Assembly (NCBI RefSeq): GCF_900110275.1
Contig: NZ_FODC01000002.1
Span: 310,001 to 374,000, forward strand
From: Duganella sp. CF517
GTDB taxonomy: Bacteria; Pseudomonadota; Gammaproteobacteria; Burkholderiales; Burkholderiaceae_D
DNA: 64,000 nt
Reading direction: 5' to 3'
Positions within the stretch are counted from its first letter, which is position 1. Each line of letters opens with the position of its first letter. The notes under the pieces were generated by a model that saw only the letters and a list, made by a program, of their open reading frames with translations, had not been told where the DNA came from and ran no database searches. This document shows positions 18,548 to 26,323 of the stretch, in pieces. The translations under genes and the position numbers were made by a program.

Positions 18548-18787
18548 TCAGGCCGCCATCAGTTCGCGCAGCTCGCGGATGCTGAAATCGCTGATCTCGT
18601 GCATACGGATCAGGATGGTTGCACCAATCGGGAGGGTATTGTGGCGAATTTTGCTGATGACTGGAGGGGCTACTTCCAGTGCGCGCGACAGCGCAGCATC
18701 GTTTTTCAGCTGCAACTTTTCGATGATGGCGTCGAGGACACGGTTCGGGTTGTAGGTTGGGGATGCGGTGATTTCTTTGATAGACAT
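18548..18787 (-). CDS. Small HTH (Cro/XRE-like) DNA-binding protein
   Basis: A 79-residue protein. The segment LDAIIEKLQLKNDAALSRAL followed by VAPPVISKIRHN reads as a helix-turn-helix of the Cro/C1 kind, where the second helix contacts DNA. The start MSIKEITASPTYNP at 18787 was chosen on family grounds; an in-frame ATG lies 33 bases further upstream. A long AT-rich gap with dyads lies upstream. It is likely an autoregulator or local regulator; target unknown. Confidence 0.75.
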   Translation of the reverse strand: MSIKEITASPTYNPNRVLDAIIEKLQLKNDAALSRALEVAPPVISKIRHNTLPIGATILIRMHEISDFSIRELRELMAA

Positions 18788-19056
18788 AATGTTTAAGTAG
18801 GTTCGTGGCCGCTTTCGCAAAAAAACGACACATGGGTAAATAAAATTTTTAGCTCAATTACCAGTGAAGCACTACAAAACACGAACGTTTATGCCGGTTT
18901 TTAGTGCCTAGCCGCGATAATACACGTTTTTGTTAACGAACGGCCAACGCGAGCTGTTTTTGTGTGAGATTTTGATAGATTTTACACCCATTTCTTATGC
19001 TAGTAAGAAATTTGTTGCAATAAAGGGTATAAAACTTTGTAAAGAATTGTAGCAAC
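18788..19056. other. AT-rich gene-free region
   Basis: A 269-bp segment with clearly lower GC than its surroundings. It contains a perfect dyad at 18990-19011, a half FNR-like TTGAT at 18972, and several TAAAA/TTTTTA stretches suited to promoters for the small HTH gene. No convincing ORF or RNA gene is seen. Confidence 0.5.
18990..19011. promoter_or_regulatory. Perfect 8-bp-arm dyad
   Basis: ATTTCTTA-TGCTAG-TAAGAAAT is a perfect inverted repeat with a 6-base centre, in the AT-rich gap between the HTH gene and the 81-residue gene. It resembles an operator for a small HTH protein. Confidence 0.4.
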
Positions 19057-19302
19057 TCAATTTGAGCGGCTGAGCCCCGAGACCAGGAAACACCATTCGA
19101 CGGCCATCAACGTGGCAAGTTGTGCGATGGTACTCGGCAGCAGGATGGTCGAGGCCGACCCATAGCCCTGGTTGCTCGATGAGCAACGCCAGCCCAGCTG
19201 GCGACGGATTTCCTCCGGGGTCGGTGGCGGACGGCGGGCGCACTCACGCAGCTGCATGTAAGCACGAACCTGCTCTTTCGTCGGATGCAAAGTGGCCGGC
19301 AT
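19057..19302 (-). CDS. Small hypothetical protein
   Basis: An 81-residue frame starting MPATLHPTKEQVRAYMQLRE with GAGGAG 7 bases upstream. The first 40 residues (PPPTPEEIRRQLGW) look like a conserved short protein that I recall as common in Oxalobacteraceae; the C-terminal half is hydrophobic and less certain. No domain assigned. An FNR-type box lies 53 bp before the start. Confidence 0.6.
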   Translation of the reverse strand: MPATLHPTKEQVRAYMQLRECARRPPPTPEEIRRQLGWRCSSSNQGYGSASTILLPSTIAQLATLMAVEWCFLVSGLSRSN

Positions 19303-19354
19303 GCGCGAGCTCCTCGTAGAGATAACAACGATATCGCATCAAGCGCCGCTTTGT

Positions 19355-19368
19355 TTGATGCGCGTCAA
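19355..19368 (-). promoter_or_regulatory. FNR/Anr-type box upstream of the 81-residue gene
   Basis: TTGATGCGCGTCAA matches TTGAT-N4-ATCAA with one mismatch (G for A), a variant tolerated by Anr/FNR proteins. It lies 53 bp upstream of the ATG at 19302. Confidence 0.5.
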
Positions 19369-19585
19369 GCAAGTCATCTTAATAGTTTGACACAGAAAGC
19401 TGACATCGGGCTTGCACTGGTATAAGTACTCGTATCTTTTTACACCTTTTTGCTGGGCAACTACAAGCGGCCACACCGCCGCTATGTGCGGGGAGCCACG
19501 CTCGACATGATCTGGTCGTTTAAAATGGCGTATTTCCCGCCTCCGGCCGGACCTTAATCGCAATCCCACAACACTAAAGGCGCCC

Positions 19586-19837
19586 ATGACCTACGAAGAA
19601 TTCCTCGATGAGGTAACCACCCTGCTGCACGAGATCTACGACCTCGACGACGCGGCCGCGATCAAGCTGGTGGTCGACGCGCAGGACGCCGAGTATTTCG
19701 TCGCCCACGACGACAACGAAGCGATGCGCACGATGGAACAGGCGAAGAAGGACGCCACCGCGCTGTATGAAGCGAAGCAGAACCGGAATCAGACCCAGCG
19801 CAAGCAACAGTTGCGCAAGGTACAGCAGAAGAAATAA
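19586..19837 (+). CDS. Small hypothetical protein, acidic with basic tail
   Basis: An 83-residue protein. The first 50 residues are acidic and helical (EEFLDEVTTLLHEIYDLDDA); the last 30 are Lys/Gln/Arg-rich (RKQQLRKVQQKK). AAAGG stands 7 bases before the ATG. A TAAAAT at 19521-19526 may be its -10 element. No family recognised; the bipolar charge is the main feature. Confidence 0.7.
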   Translation: MTYEEFLDEVTTLLHEIYDLDDAAAIKLVVDAQDAEYFVAHDDNEAMRTMEQAKKDATALYEAKQNRNQTQRKQQLRKVQQKK

Positions 19838-19865
19838 GCGCGCGGCCGGGCGCCTGGCCGCCAGG

Positions 19866-20786
19866 TCAGCCCGGCATCACGGCGGCGGCCATCCCCGCCA
19901 ACATCCCCGCCACCGTCGGATAGCGCAACCGCACCCCCAGCTCGCGCTTGATGCGTCCATTGCTCAGGCGGCGCGATTCGGACATGAACGACAGCAGCGC
20001 CGGCGTGATCACCTGTTGCAATTCGGCACGCGGCAAACGCGGCGGCCGCTGCATCCCGAATGTGTCGGCCACGGCGTCGAAGTACTCCGCCATCTTCATA
20101 TCGCTGTCATCGACCGCATGGTAAATACGGTTTGGCAAGCCTCTCAACAGCGCGTGGACGATGATCGTGGCCAGGTCGTCGGCATGAATATGGTTGGTAT
20201 ACACATCCTCGGCCGCGAGCAGTGCCGGCGTCCCCAACTGCAAGCGCTTGACCGGCAGCCGCTCGGCGCCATAAATGCCCGGCACGCGCAGGATGGACAA
20301 GTCGGCGCCGGCGCGCACCGCCCACCGCCGCAATACGGCCTCGGCATCGACCCGGCGGGTCGCCCGGGGGTTGCGCGGCGCCACCGGACGGCTCTCGTCA
20401 AACAACGCTCCGCCACAATCGCCGTACACCCCGGTGGTGCTGACATAAACCATGCGGCCTTGCTCAGGTAAAATGGCGGTCAGGTTACGCGTGCGCCGGT
20501 CCAGCGCGCCCTCGGCCGGCGGCGGCGCCAGGTGCACCACGTAGGGCGCCAGTCCGGCAAGACGACGCAGGCTGGCGGGATGGTCGAGGTCGGCCACGAT
20601 CGGCACGGCGCCCAGCGCGCGCAATTCGGCGCGGCGTCCCGGCTGGCTGGTGGTGGCGAAAACGCGGAAATGGTGCCGCAGCAAGGGCACCAGGCGCATG
20701 CCGACGTCGCCGCAGCCGACGATCAGCAGACGCGGACGGTTGAACGCGTGGGAATGGTGTTCGTTATTTAGCTTGATGTTTTTCAT
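19866..20786 (-). CDS. NAD(P)-dependent epimerase/dehydratase (SDR extended family)
   Basis: A 306-residue Rossmann protein. The nucleotide-binding loop reads LLIVGCGDVGMRL, a YeeZ-like variant of GxxGxxG; YVSTTGVYGD and the NRIYHAVDDSDM segment fit atypical SDRs that lack the full YxxxK. Start 20786 is the only ATG before the Rossmann strand; the frame upstream is antisense to the ferredoxin reductase gene. There is no Shine-Dalgarno, and the start lies 12 bases from the divergent start at 20799. Confidence 0.88.
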   Translation of the reverse strand: MKNIKLNNEHHSHAFNRPRLLIVGCGDVGMRLVPLLRHHFRVFATTSQPGRRAELRALGAVPIVADLDHPASLRRLAGLAPYVVHLAPPPAEGALDRRTRNLTAILPEQGRMVYVSTTGVYGDCGGALFDESRPVAPRNPRATRRVDAEAVLRRWAVRAGADLSILRVPGIYGAERLPVKRLQLGTPALLAAEDVYTNHIHADDLATIIVHALLRGLPNRIYHAVDDSDMKMAEYFDAVADTFGMQRPPRLPRAELQQVITPALLSFMSESRRLSNGRIKRELGVRLRYPTVAGMLAGMAAAVMPG

Positions 20787-20798
20787 CTGAAGGATTGT

Positions 20799-21827
20799 AT
20801 GACGTTTCAAATTACTGTACAGCCTAGCGGCCACCAATTCAGCTGCGAGGAAGACGAAACCGTGCTGGCCGCGGCCATCCGCGCCGGCGTCGGCTTGCCT
20901 TACGGCTGCAAGAACGGCGCCTGCAGTTCGTGCCGCGGCAAGGTAGTGTCCGGTTCGGTCACGCACAAGGCCCATCAGGAACGCGCGCTGAGCAAGGAAG
21001 ACGAAGCGGCCGGCTACTCGCTGTTCTGCTGCGCCACCGCGCACGCGGACCTGGTGATCGAAGCGCGCGAAGTGGCCGGCAGCGACGACTATCCTATCCG
21101 CAAGATGCCATCGCGCGTCGCGACCCTGGAAAAGGTGGCGCCGGACGTGGTCGTCATGACCTTGCAATTGCCGGCCAACGAGACGCTGAAATTCCGCGCC
21201 GGCCAGTATATCGAATTCATGCTGCGCGACGGCAAACGCCGCAGCTACAGCCTGGCGTCGCCGCCGGACCAGGACCAGCCGCTGGCCCTGCACATCCGCC
21301 ACCTGCCGGGCGGGCTGTTCACCGACCAGGTGTTCTCCACGATGAAGGAGCGCGACATCCTGCGCTTCGAAGGCCCGATGGGCACCTTCTTCGTGCGCGA
21401 GGATACCGACAAGCCGATGGTGCTGCTGGCTTCCGGCACCGGCTTCGCGCCGATCAAGGCCATCGTCGAGCACCTGCGCGCGCAGGACTCGCAGCGTCAG
21501 ATGACCCTGTACTGGGGCGGCCGCCGTCCGCAAGACCTGTACATGGACGCGCTGTGCCGCCAGTGGGAAGCGATCCTGCCCAACTTCAAGTACGTGCCGG
21601 TGATCTCGGCCGCGCTGCCGGAGGACAACTGGAGCGGGCGCACCGGCTACGTGCACGCGGCCGTCATGGCCGACCTGCCGGACCTGTCCGGCCACCAGGT
21701 GTACGCCTGCGGCGCGCCGGTGATGGTCGACTCGGCCAAGCAGGACTTTGTCGCCCAATGCCGCCTGCCGGAGGAGGAATTCTACGCCGACGCCTTCACC
21801 ACAGAAGCCGATATCAACAAACCGTAA
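20799..21827 (+). CDS. 2Fe-2S ferredoxin/FAD/NAD(P)H reductase (CDP-6-deoxy-delta-3,4-glucoseen reductase-like)
   Basis: A 342-residue electron-transfer flavoprotein. The plant-type ferredoxin domain (1-90) has Cys37, Cys42, Cys45 and Cys77 (GCKNGACSSC and FCC). The FAD domain carries RRSYSLASPP, and the NAD domain GTGFAPIKAI and CGAPVMVDSA. In Burkholderiales such proteins are usually annotated as AscD-like, though a role in sugar deoxygenation is not implied here. GAAGGA precedes the ATG. It is followed 63 bp later by an MFS gene. Confidence 0.93.
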   Translation: MTFQITVQPSGHQFSCEEDETVLAAAIRAGVGLPYGCKNGACSSCRGKVVSGSVTHKAHQERALSKEDEAAGYSLFCCATAHADLVIEAREVAGSDDYPIRKMPSRVATLEKVAPDVVVMTLQLPANETLKFRAGQYIEFMLRDGKRRSYSLASPPDQDQPLALHIRHLPGGLFTDQVFSTMKERDILRFEGPMGTFFVREDTDKPMVLLASGTGFAPIKAIVEHLRAQDSQRQMTLYWGGRRPQDLYMDALCRQWEAILPNFKYVPVISAALPEDNWSGRTGYVHAAVMADLPDLSGHQVYACGAPVMVDSAKQDFVAQCRLPEEEFYADAFTTEADINKP

Positions 21828-21890
21828 CAGCATCCAACCGGGAGCGGACTGGGATGCGGAGTCCCAGGACCCCGCGCCCAGAAAGCCCCA

Positions 21891-23141
21891 ATGTCCGACA
21901 GTTCCGCCTCTTCAAACGCTGGCAATGGCTTCAGCGTTCTGCGTCACCGCAACTTTACCCTCTACCTCAGCGCCCGCACCCTAGCCACCCTCGCCGTCCA
22001 GATGCAAAACGTCGCCATCGGTTGGCAGGTGTATTCGATGACGCACAATCTGTTCGACCTCGGCCTGATCGGGCTGGCGCAGTTCGCGCCGTTCCTGCTG
22101 CTGATCCTGATCGCCGGCCACGCCGCCGACCGCTACGACCGCCGCAACCTGATCGCCATCGCGCTCGCGGCGCAGTTGCTGTGCGGCCTGACCTTGCTGG
22201 CCTTCACCATGGCCGGCTTGAGCACCGTGTGGCCCGTGTTCGCGGTGCTGGTGCTGTTCGGCAGCGCGCGCGCCTTCATGGGGCCGGCCACGCAAGCGAT
22301 CCTGGTCAACCTGGTGCCGCCGGAAAGTTTCAGCAAGGCCGTCGCGCTGAGCTCGTCGAGCTTCCATGTGGCCGTGATCCTGGGGCCGACCCTGGGCGGC
22401 CTGTTCTACCTGGCCGGACCGAAAACGGTGTACGTCATTTCCTCGGCGTTGCTGGTGGCGGCCGTGGTGATGATGTGCATGGTGAAATCGGTCAAGCAGC
22501 CGAGCAACCGCGAACCGGCCACCTGGCACACGGTGCTCGAAGGCTTGCGCTTCGTGCGCTCGCGGCCGGTGGTGCTGGGCGCCATCTCGCTCGACCTGTT
22601 CGCCGTGCTGTTCGGTGGCGCCACCGCGCTGCTGCCGGCGCTGGCGCACGACGTGCTGCACGTCGGCCCGACCGGACTCGGCATGCTGCGCACCGCGCCC
22701 GGCGCCGGCGCCGCGCTGTGCTCGATCGCGCTGGCCTTCTTCCCAATCACGCGCCGGGTCGGCATGTGGATGTTCGGCGGCGTGGCCGTGTTCGGCGCCG
22801 GCACCCTGGTGCTGGGCGCCACCTCCACTTTCATCGTCGCGCTGGTGGCGCTGTTCCTGATGGGCGCCGGCGACATGATCAGCGTCTACGTGCGCCACTT
22901 GCTGGTGCAATACGAAACGCCGGACGCGATCCGCGGCAGGGTCAGCGCCGTCAACTCGGTGTTCATCGGCGCCTCCAACGAACTGGGCGAGTTCGAATCG
23001 GGCGTCACCGCCGGCTGGATGGGGCTGACGCGCGCCATCCTGTTCGGCGGCGCCGCCACGCTGGCCGTGACGGGACTGTGGGCCTGGCTGTTCCCGGTCC
23101 TGTCGCGCATGGACCGCTTCCCCCACGAGGATAAAAAATGA
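21891..23141 (+). CDS. MFS transporter (DHA3/EntS-like)
   Basis: A 416-residue transporter with about 12 transmembrane helices (LGLIGLAQFAPFLLLILIAGHAAD, then DRYDRRN as the loop 2-3 motif). The profile resembles the MFS_3/EntS group of exporters. Its last four bases overlap the start of the next gene (ATGA), so the two are translationally coupled. Substrate not deducible. Confidence 0.9.
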   Translation: MSDSSASSNAGNGFSVLRHRNFTLYLSARTLATLAVQMQNVAIGWQVYSMTHNLFDLGLIGLAQFAPFLLLILIAGHAADRYDRRNLIAIALAAQLLCGLTLLAFTMAGLSTVWPVFAVLVLFGSARAFMGPATQAILVNLVPPESFSKAVALSSSSFHVAVILGPTLGGLFYLAGPKTVYVISSALLVAAVVMMCMVKSVKQPSNREPATWHTVLEGLRFVRSRPVVLGAISLDLFAVLFGGATALLPALAHDVLHVGPTGLGMLRTAPGAGAALCSIALAFFPITRRVGMWMFGGVAVFGAGTLVLGATSTFIVALVALFLMGAGDMISVYVRHLLVQYETPDAIRGRVSAVNSVFIGASNELGEFESGVTAGWMGLTRAILFGGAATLAVTGLWAWLFPVLSRMDRFPHEDKK

Positions 23142-23806
23142 AGTCCCTGCCGAATTTCCTGCCCAAGATCGCGCACAGCCGCCCGCACCTGACGCTGGCG
23201 ATCGTGCTCGGCGCGGTGGTGCTGCCTTTTTTGCCCGGCCACTGGCGCTGGCTCAGCCGCGTGCTGACGGCGTGGGATGTGACGGTGTGGACCTACCTGG
23301 CGACGATGGGGTGGATGATGCTGCGCGCCGACCAGCACGACATCAAACGCGCCGCCTGCCGCCAGGATGAGAAGGGACCGGTGATCCTGGCCACCCTGTC
23401 GATCGCCGTGATGATCAGCCTGGCCGCCATCGTCTCGCAGCTGACCACGCTCAAGGACGCGCCGCACGCCGATCTGGCGATGCATTACGGCTTCGTGGTG
23501 CTGACCCTGACCGGTTCATGGTTCATGGTGGGCGTGATGTTCTGCTCGCACTACGCGCATCTGTACTACACCCATACCGGCGGCGAGCCGGCGCTGGGCT
23601 TTCCGGACCGCCACCTGAAGCCGAACTATTGGGACTTCCTGTATTTCTCGTTCACCATCTCGGTGGCGGTGCAGACCTCGGACGTGACCGTGCGCTGCCG
23701 GCGCCTGCGCAAGGTGGTGCTGGGCCAATCGGTGCTGTGCTTCTTCTACAACCTGGCGATTCTCGGTCTTTCCATCAATATTGCAGCCTCTCTCATCAAC
23801 GGTTAG
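23138..23806 (+). CDS. DUF1345 inner-membrane protein
   Basis: A 222-residue membrane protein with about five hydrophobic helices. The C-terminal half carries the family pattern HYAHLYY and YWDFLYFSFTISVAVQTSDV, which I associate with DUF1345. Function of this family is not known. It overlaps the end of the MFS gene by 4 bases, which suggests a joint membrane role. Confidence 0.87.
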   Translation: MKSLPNFLPKIAHSRPHLTLAIVLGAVVLPFLPGHWRWLSRVLTAWDVTVWTYLATMGWMMLRADQHDIKRAACRQDEKGPVILATLSIAVMISLAAIVSQLTTLKDAPHADLAMHYGFVVLTLTGSWFMVGVMFCSHYAHLYYTHTGGEPALGFPDRHLKPNYWDFLYFSFTISVAVQTSDVTVRCRRLRKVVLGQSVLCFFYNLAILGLSINIAASLING

Positions 23807-23876
23807 CTACTTAACGGGAACCTAAGGCAAAGAGGTGTAATATGGATTCGCAGTTCAACAACACAGGAGCAAGCAT

Positions 23877-24251
23877 ATGCAGATCAATATTAATTCCGAC
23901 AAAACCATCGATCGCAACGCAGGTCTGGACGAGCATGTGCAATCAGTCGTGAACAACGCGCTTCATCGCTTCGGTGAGCAGATCACCAGCGTGGAAGTGC
24001 ACTTGAGCGACAACGTGGGTCAAAAATCAGTGGACGGCGACAACCGCGTCCTGATGGAAGCCCGGGTTACCGGATACAAGCCTATCGCCGTGAGCGACCA
24101 CGCCGCCACCTTGCACCAATCGATCGGCGGCGCCGCCGACAAGCTCAAACGCGCGCTCGACAGCGCCCTGGGCCGCCTGCACGACAAGGACAAGCGCCAC
24201 GCGGCCGATCCGGTCGTCGCCACGGCAGATACCGACGAAGACGAGCAATAA
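23877..24251 (+). CDS. HPF/RaiA family ribosome-associated protein
   Basis: A 124-residue protein of the ribosome hibernation factor family, which binds the 30S decoding region in slow growth. The beta-alpha-beta-beta-beta-alpha plan is visible: INSDKTIDRNAGLDEHV, SVEVHLSDN, LMEARVTGYKPIAVSD, then a long helix with two Lys/Arg patches. The tail is acidic. AGGAG precedes the ATG. It is shorter than long HPF and lacks its dimerisation domain. Confidence 0.85.
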   Translation: MQININSDKTIDRNAGLDEHVQSVVNNALHRFGEQITSVEVHLSDNVGQKSVDGDNRVLMEARVTGYKPIAVSDHAATLHQSIGGAADKLKRALDSALGRLHDKDKRHAADPVVATADTDEDEQ

Positions 24252-24293
24252 TCCCGGAGCCGCCGGGTTACCCGGACTCACGTCGGGCCGATC

Positions 24294-24370
24294 AGGCGGA
24301 ACGCCGTAATCGGCCATGCATATGCCGCCTGCGGCGCATACATGGCCGATCACGCCACGCTAATCCGCCC
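24294..24370. repeat. REP-like palindromic intergenic element
   Basis: Imperfect inverted repeat: the left arm (24294-24318) GGCGGAACGCCGTAATCGG.. and the right arm (24341-24370) ..CACGCTAATCCGCC pair across CATGGCCGAT. The unit GGCGGA...TAATCGGCC recurs at 43740-43772. It follows the HPF gene and ends near the convergent corrinoid-binding gene. Confidence 0.6.
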
Positions 24371-24387
24371 ACGTGTTTTAGAGTGGT

Positions 24388-25170
24388 TCACGAACCCGTG
24401 GCGAGCTCGCGCAAATACCGCAGCCCCTGCACCGACCGGCTGCCATACCACGACATCATCTCCCCATCGACCAGCAGCACCGGTTTGCCCAGCTGCTTTT
24501 CCAGCGCAAACGCATGAGCCTCCGTGAATCGATACGGCTCGCTCGACAGCAGCACGCCGTCGATGCCGTTCACCAGCTCCGCAGACCACGCGAATTGCGG
24601 ATACCGCACGTCGCCCAGATCCGGCACGCTCCAGCCGATTTCCTCGAGCATGCGCGCGATATAGGTATCCCGCGAAATCGTCATCCACGGGTCTTGCCAG
24701 ATACAGTACAACATCGTCTGCGGCGGCCCTTTCGGTGCGGCCTGCAGCAACGCATATTCCGCCTCGAACGCCGCGCACCAGCGCTCGGCTTCCTGCTCGC
24801 GGCAAAACACGCCGCCCATCAAGCGCGCCAGCGCCAGGTTATCGCGCGGCCGCATCGGGTGCGTCACAACAATATTGGGAATAAATTCAGCCAATTCCTC
24901 GACGGTCGGCTTTTCGTTCTCGTCGATGTTCACCACAAGATGCGTCGGCGCCAGCTTGCGGATCTTGTCGAGGTTGACATCCTTGGTGCCGCCCACCTTC
25001 GGAATCGCTTGCACCACATCGGCCGGATGGATGCAGAATCCGGTACGCCCCACCAGCTGTTCCGCCAATCCGAGATCGCACAGCAACTCGGTAATCGACG
25101 GCACCAGCGAGACGATGCGCGCGTTGGCGTCCGCCTGGTGCCCGGTGCCGAGCGCGTCGATATAAGTCAT
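24388..25170 (-). CDS. Cobalamin/corrinoid-binding protein (BtuF-like, no signal peptide)
   Basis: A 260-residue helical-backbone metal receptor. RIVSLVPSITELLCDLG and VGRTGFCIHP are typical of BtuF-like proteins that bind corrinoids. The start at 25170 (MTYIDALGTG) has GGAAAA upstream; no signal peptide can be found from this or earlier starts, so a cytoplasmic or otherwise sorted protein is likely, unlike E. coli BtuF. No cobalamin riboswitch box is seen upstream. A metal-chelate or other ligand is possible. Confidence 0.8.
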   Translation of the reverse strand: MTYIDALGTGHQADANARIVSLVPSITELLCDLGLAEQLVGRTGFCIHPADVVQAIPKVGGTKDVNLDKIRKLAPTHLVVNIDENEKPTVEELAEFIPNIVVTHPMRPRDNLALARLMGGVFCREQEAERWCAAFEAEYALLQAAPKGPPQTMLYCIWQDPWMTISRDTYIARMLEEIGWSVPDLGDVRYPQFAWSAELVNGIDGVLLSSEPYRFTEAHAFALEKQLGKPVLLVDGEMMSWYGSRSVQGLRYLRELATGS

Positions 25171-25323
25171 AAGGTTTTCCGTCTTGATCGCAATGGCAAT
25201 ATTGAAGCACTCCACGCCACAACGCGCAACAACTACGTGACCCGGCCGATTCGTTTGGGTATGATGTTTGAGTCTCATAAGAATGCCTGCCAGCACATAC
25301 CGCTGCGCTATTGAAAGATTATC

Positions 25324-26304
25324 TTGAAACAGATCAGCACCTTTGGCGCCTCCACCCACCAGATCGGCGACTTGCAGTTGCTACGCAACGCGCACGATGA
25401 CGCCGCCATCGCCAGACTGCTGGCGCACTGCCCCGTCATGCGGCTGGAAGCGGACGAAGCGGTCACGGACTCGAGCAAGGCGCGGCTCTACATCGTGCTG
25501 CGCGGCGCGCTGTCAGTGGCCACCGACACCCGCACCGGCATGGCCGATGGCACGGTGAGCAAGATCTTGCCGGGCGAAAGCGTGGGCGAGCAATCCGTGC
25601 TGGACGAGGAAGCCAATCTGTCGAGCATCACCGCGCTGGAGGAAAGCGACGTGCTGGTGATCGAGGCGGAGATCGTCTGGCAATTGATCGACGAATCGAA
25701 CGTGCTGGCGCGCAATCTGCTGCGCCTGCTGTCGTTCCGCATCCGCGCCGCCAACGCCCAGCTGCGCCGGCGCCAGAAACTGGGCGAGTTCTACCGCCAG
25801 CTGTCGATGATCGACGGCCTGACGGGCCTGTACAACCGGGCCTGGCTCAACGACCTGCTGCCGACGATGATCACCACCGCGCACGGCTCGAACTCGCCGC
25901 TGGCGCTGATCATGATCGATCTGGACCACTTTAAACGTTTCAACGACAGCCACGGCCACCTGGCCGGCGACCAGGCGCTGCGCTCGGCCGCGCAGGTGCT
26001 CAGCGGCGCGCTGCGCCCGACCGATTTCGCCGTGCGCTACGGCGGCGAGGAAATGATGGTGCTGCTGCCGGACACGCAGCGCAAGGTGGCGCTGGCGGTC
26101 GCCGAGCGCTTGTGCGAGCGGATGCAGCAAGCGGTGGTGTTCAGCGACATGCGCGCGCCGCTGCCGCACATCACCGCCTCGTTCGGCGTGGCGATCTTGC
26201 AGCCCCACCAGAGCGAACAAGACCTGATCGCCGTCGCCGACGCGGCGCTGTACCGCGCCAAGGAGTTGGGCCGCAACCAGGTGGCGCAGGAAGAACCGGC
26301 GTAA
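25324..26304 (+). CDS. Cyclic nucleotide-binding-like domain / diguanylate cyclase
   Basis: A 326-residue protein with an N-terminal cNMP-binding-like beta barrel (about 25-135, with LPGESVGEQSVLDE as the phosphate-binding cassette region) and a C-terminal GGDEF domain from about 160. DGLTGLYNR and DLDHFKRFND are intact; the signature reads GGEEM at 240-244, with Met instead of Phe, which leaves the catalytic Glu pair. It probably makes c-di-GMP in response to a small ligand. The start is TTG 25324 with AAAGA upstream. The promoter gap with the corrinoid gene is 153 bp. Confidence 0.9.
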   Translation: MKQISTFGASTHQIGDLQLLRNAHDDAAIARLLAHCPVMRLEADEAVTDSSKARLYIVLRGALSVATDTRTGMADGTVSKILPGESVGEQSVLDEEANLSSITALEESDVLVIEAEIVWQLIDESNVLARNLLRLLSFRIRAANAQLRRRQKLGEFYRQLSMIDGLTGLYNRAWLNDLLPTMITTAHGSNSPLALIMIDLDHFKRFNDSHGHLAGDQALRSAAQVLSGALRPTDFAVRYGGEEMMVLLPDTQRKVALAVAERLCERMQQAVVFSDMRAPLPHITASFGVAILQPHQSEQDLIAVADAALYRAKELGRNQVAQEEPA

Positions 26305-26323
26305 TCGGCCGGCGGCCCCGTTT

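Noticed and set aside
19339-19587. 82-codon minus-strand frame
   Set aside because: No ribosome site, no recognisable pattern and composition unlike a protein.
20787-21833. Extension of the epimerase frame through the ferredoxin reductase gene
   Set aside because: Antisense to a gene with intact Fe-S and flavin motifs; epimerase fold begins at 20786.
25171-25323. Possible cobalamin riboswitch before the corrinoid-binding gene
   Set aside because: No B12-box-like sequence or suitable long leader is seen.
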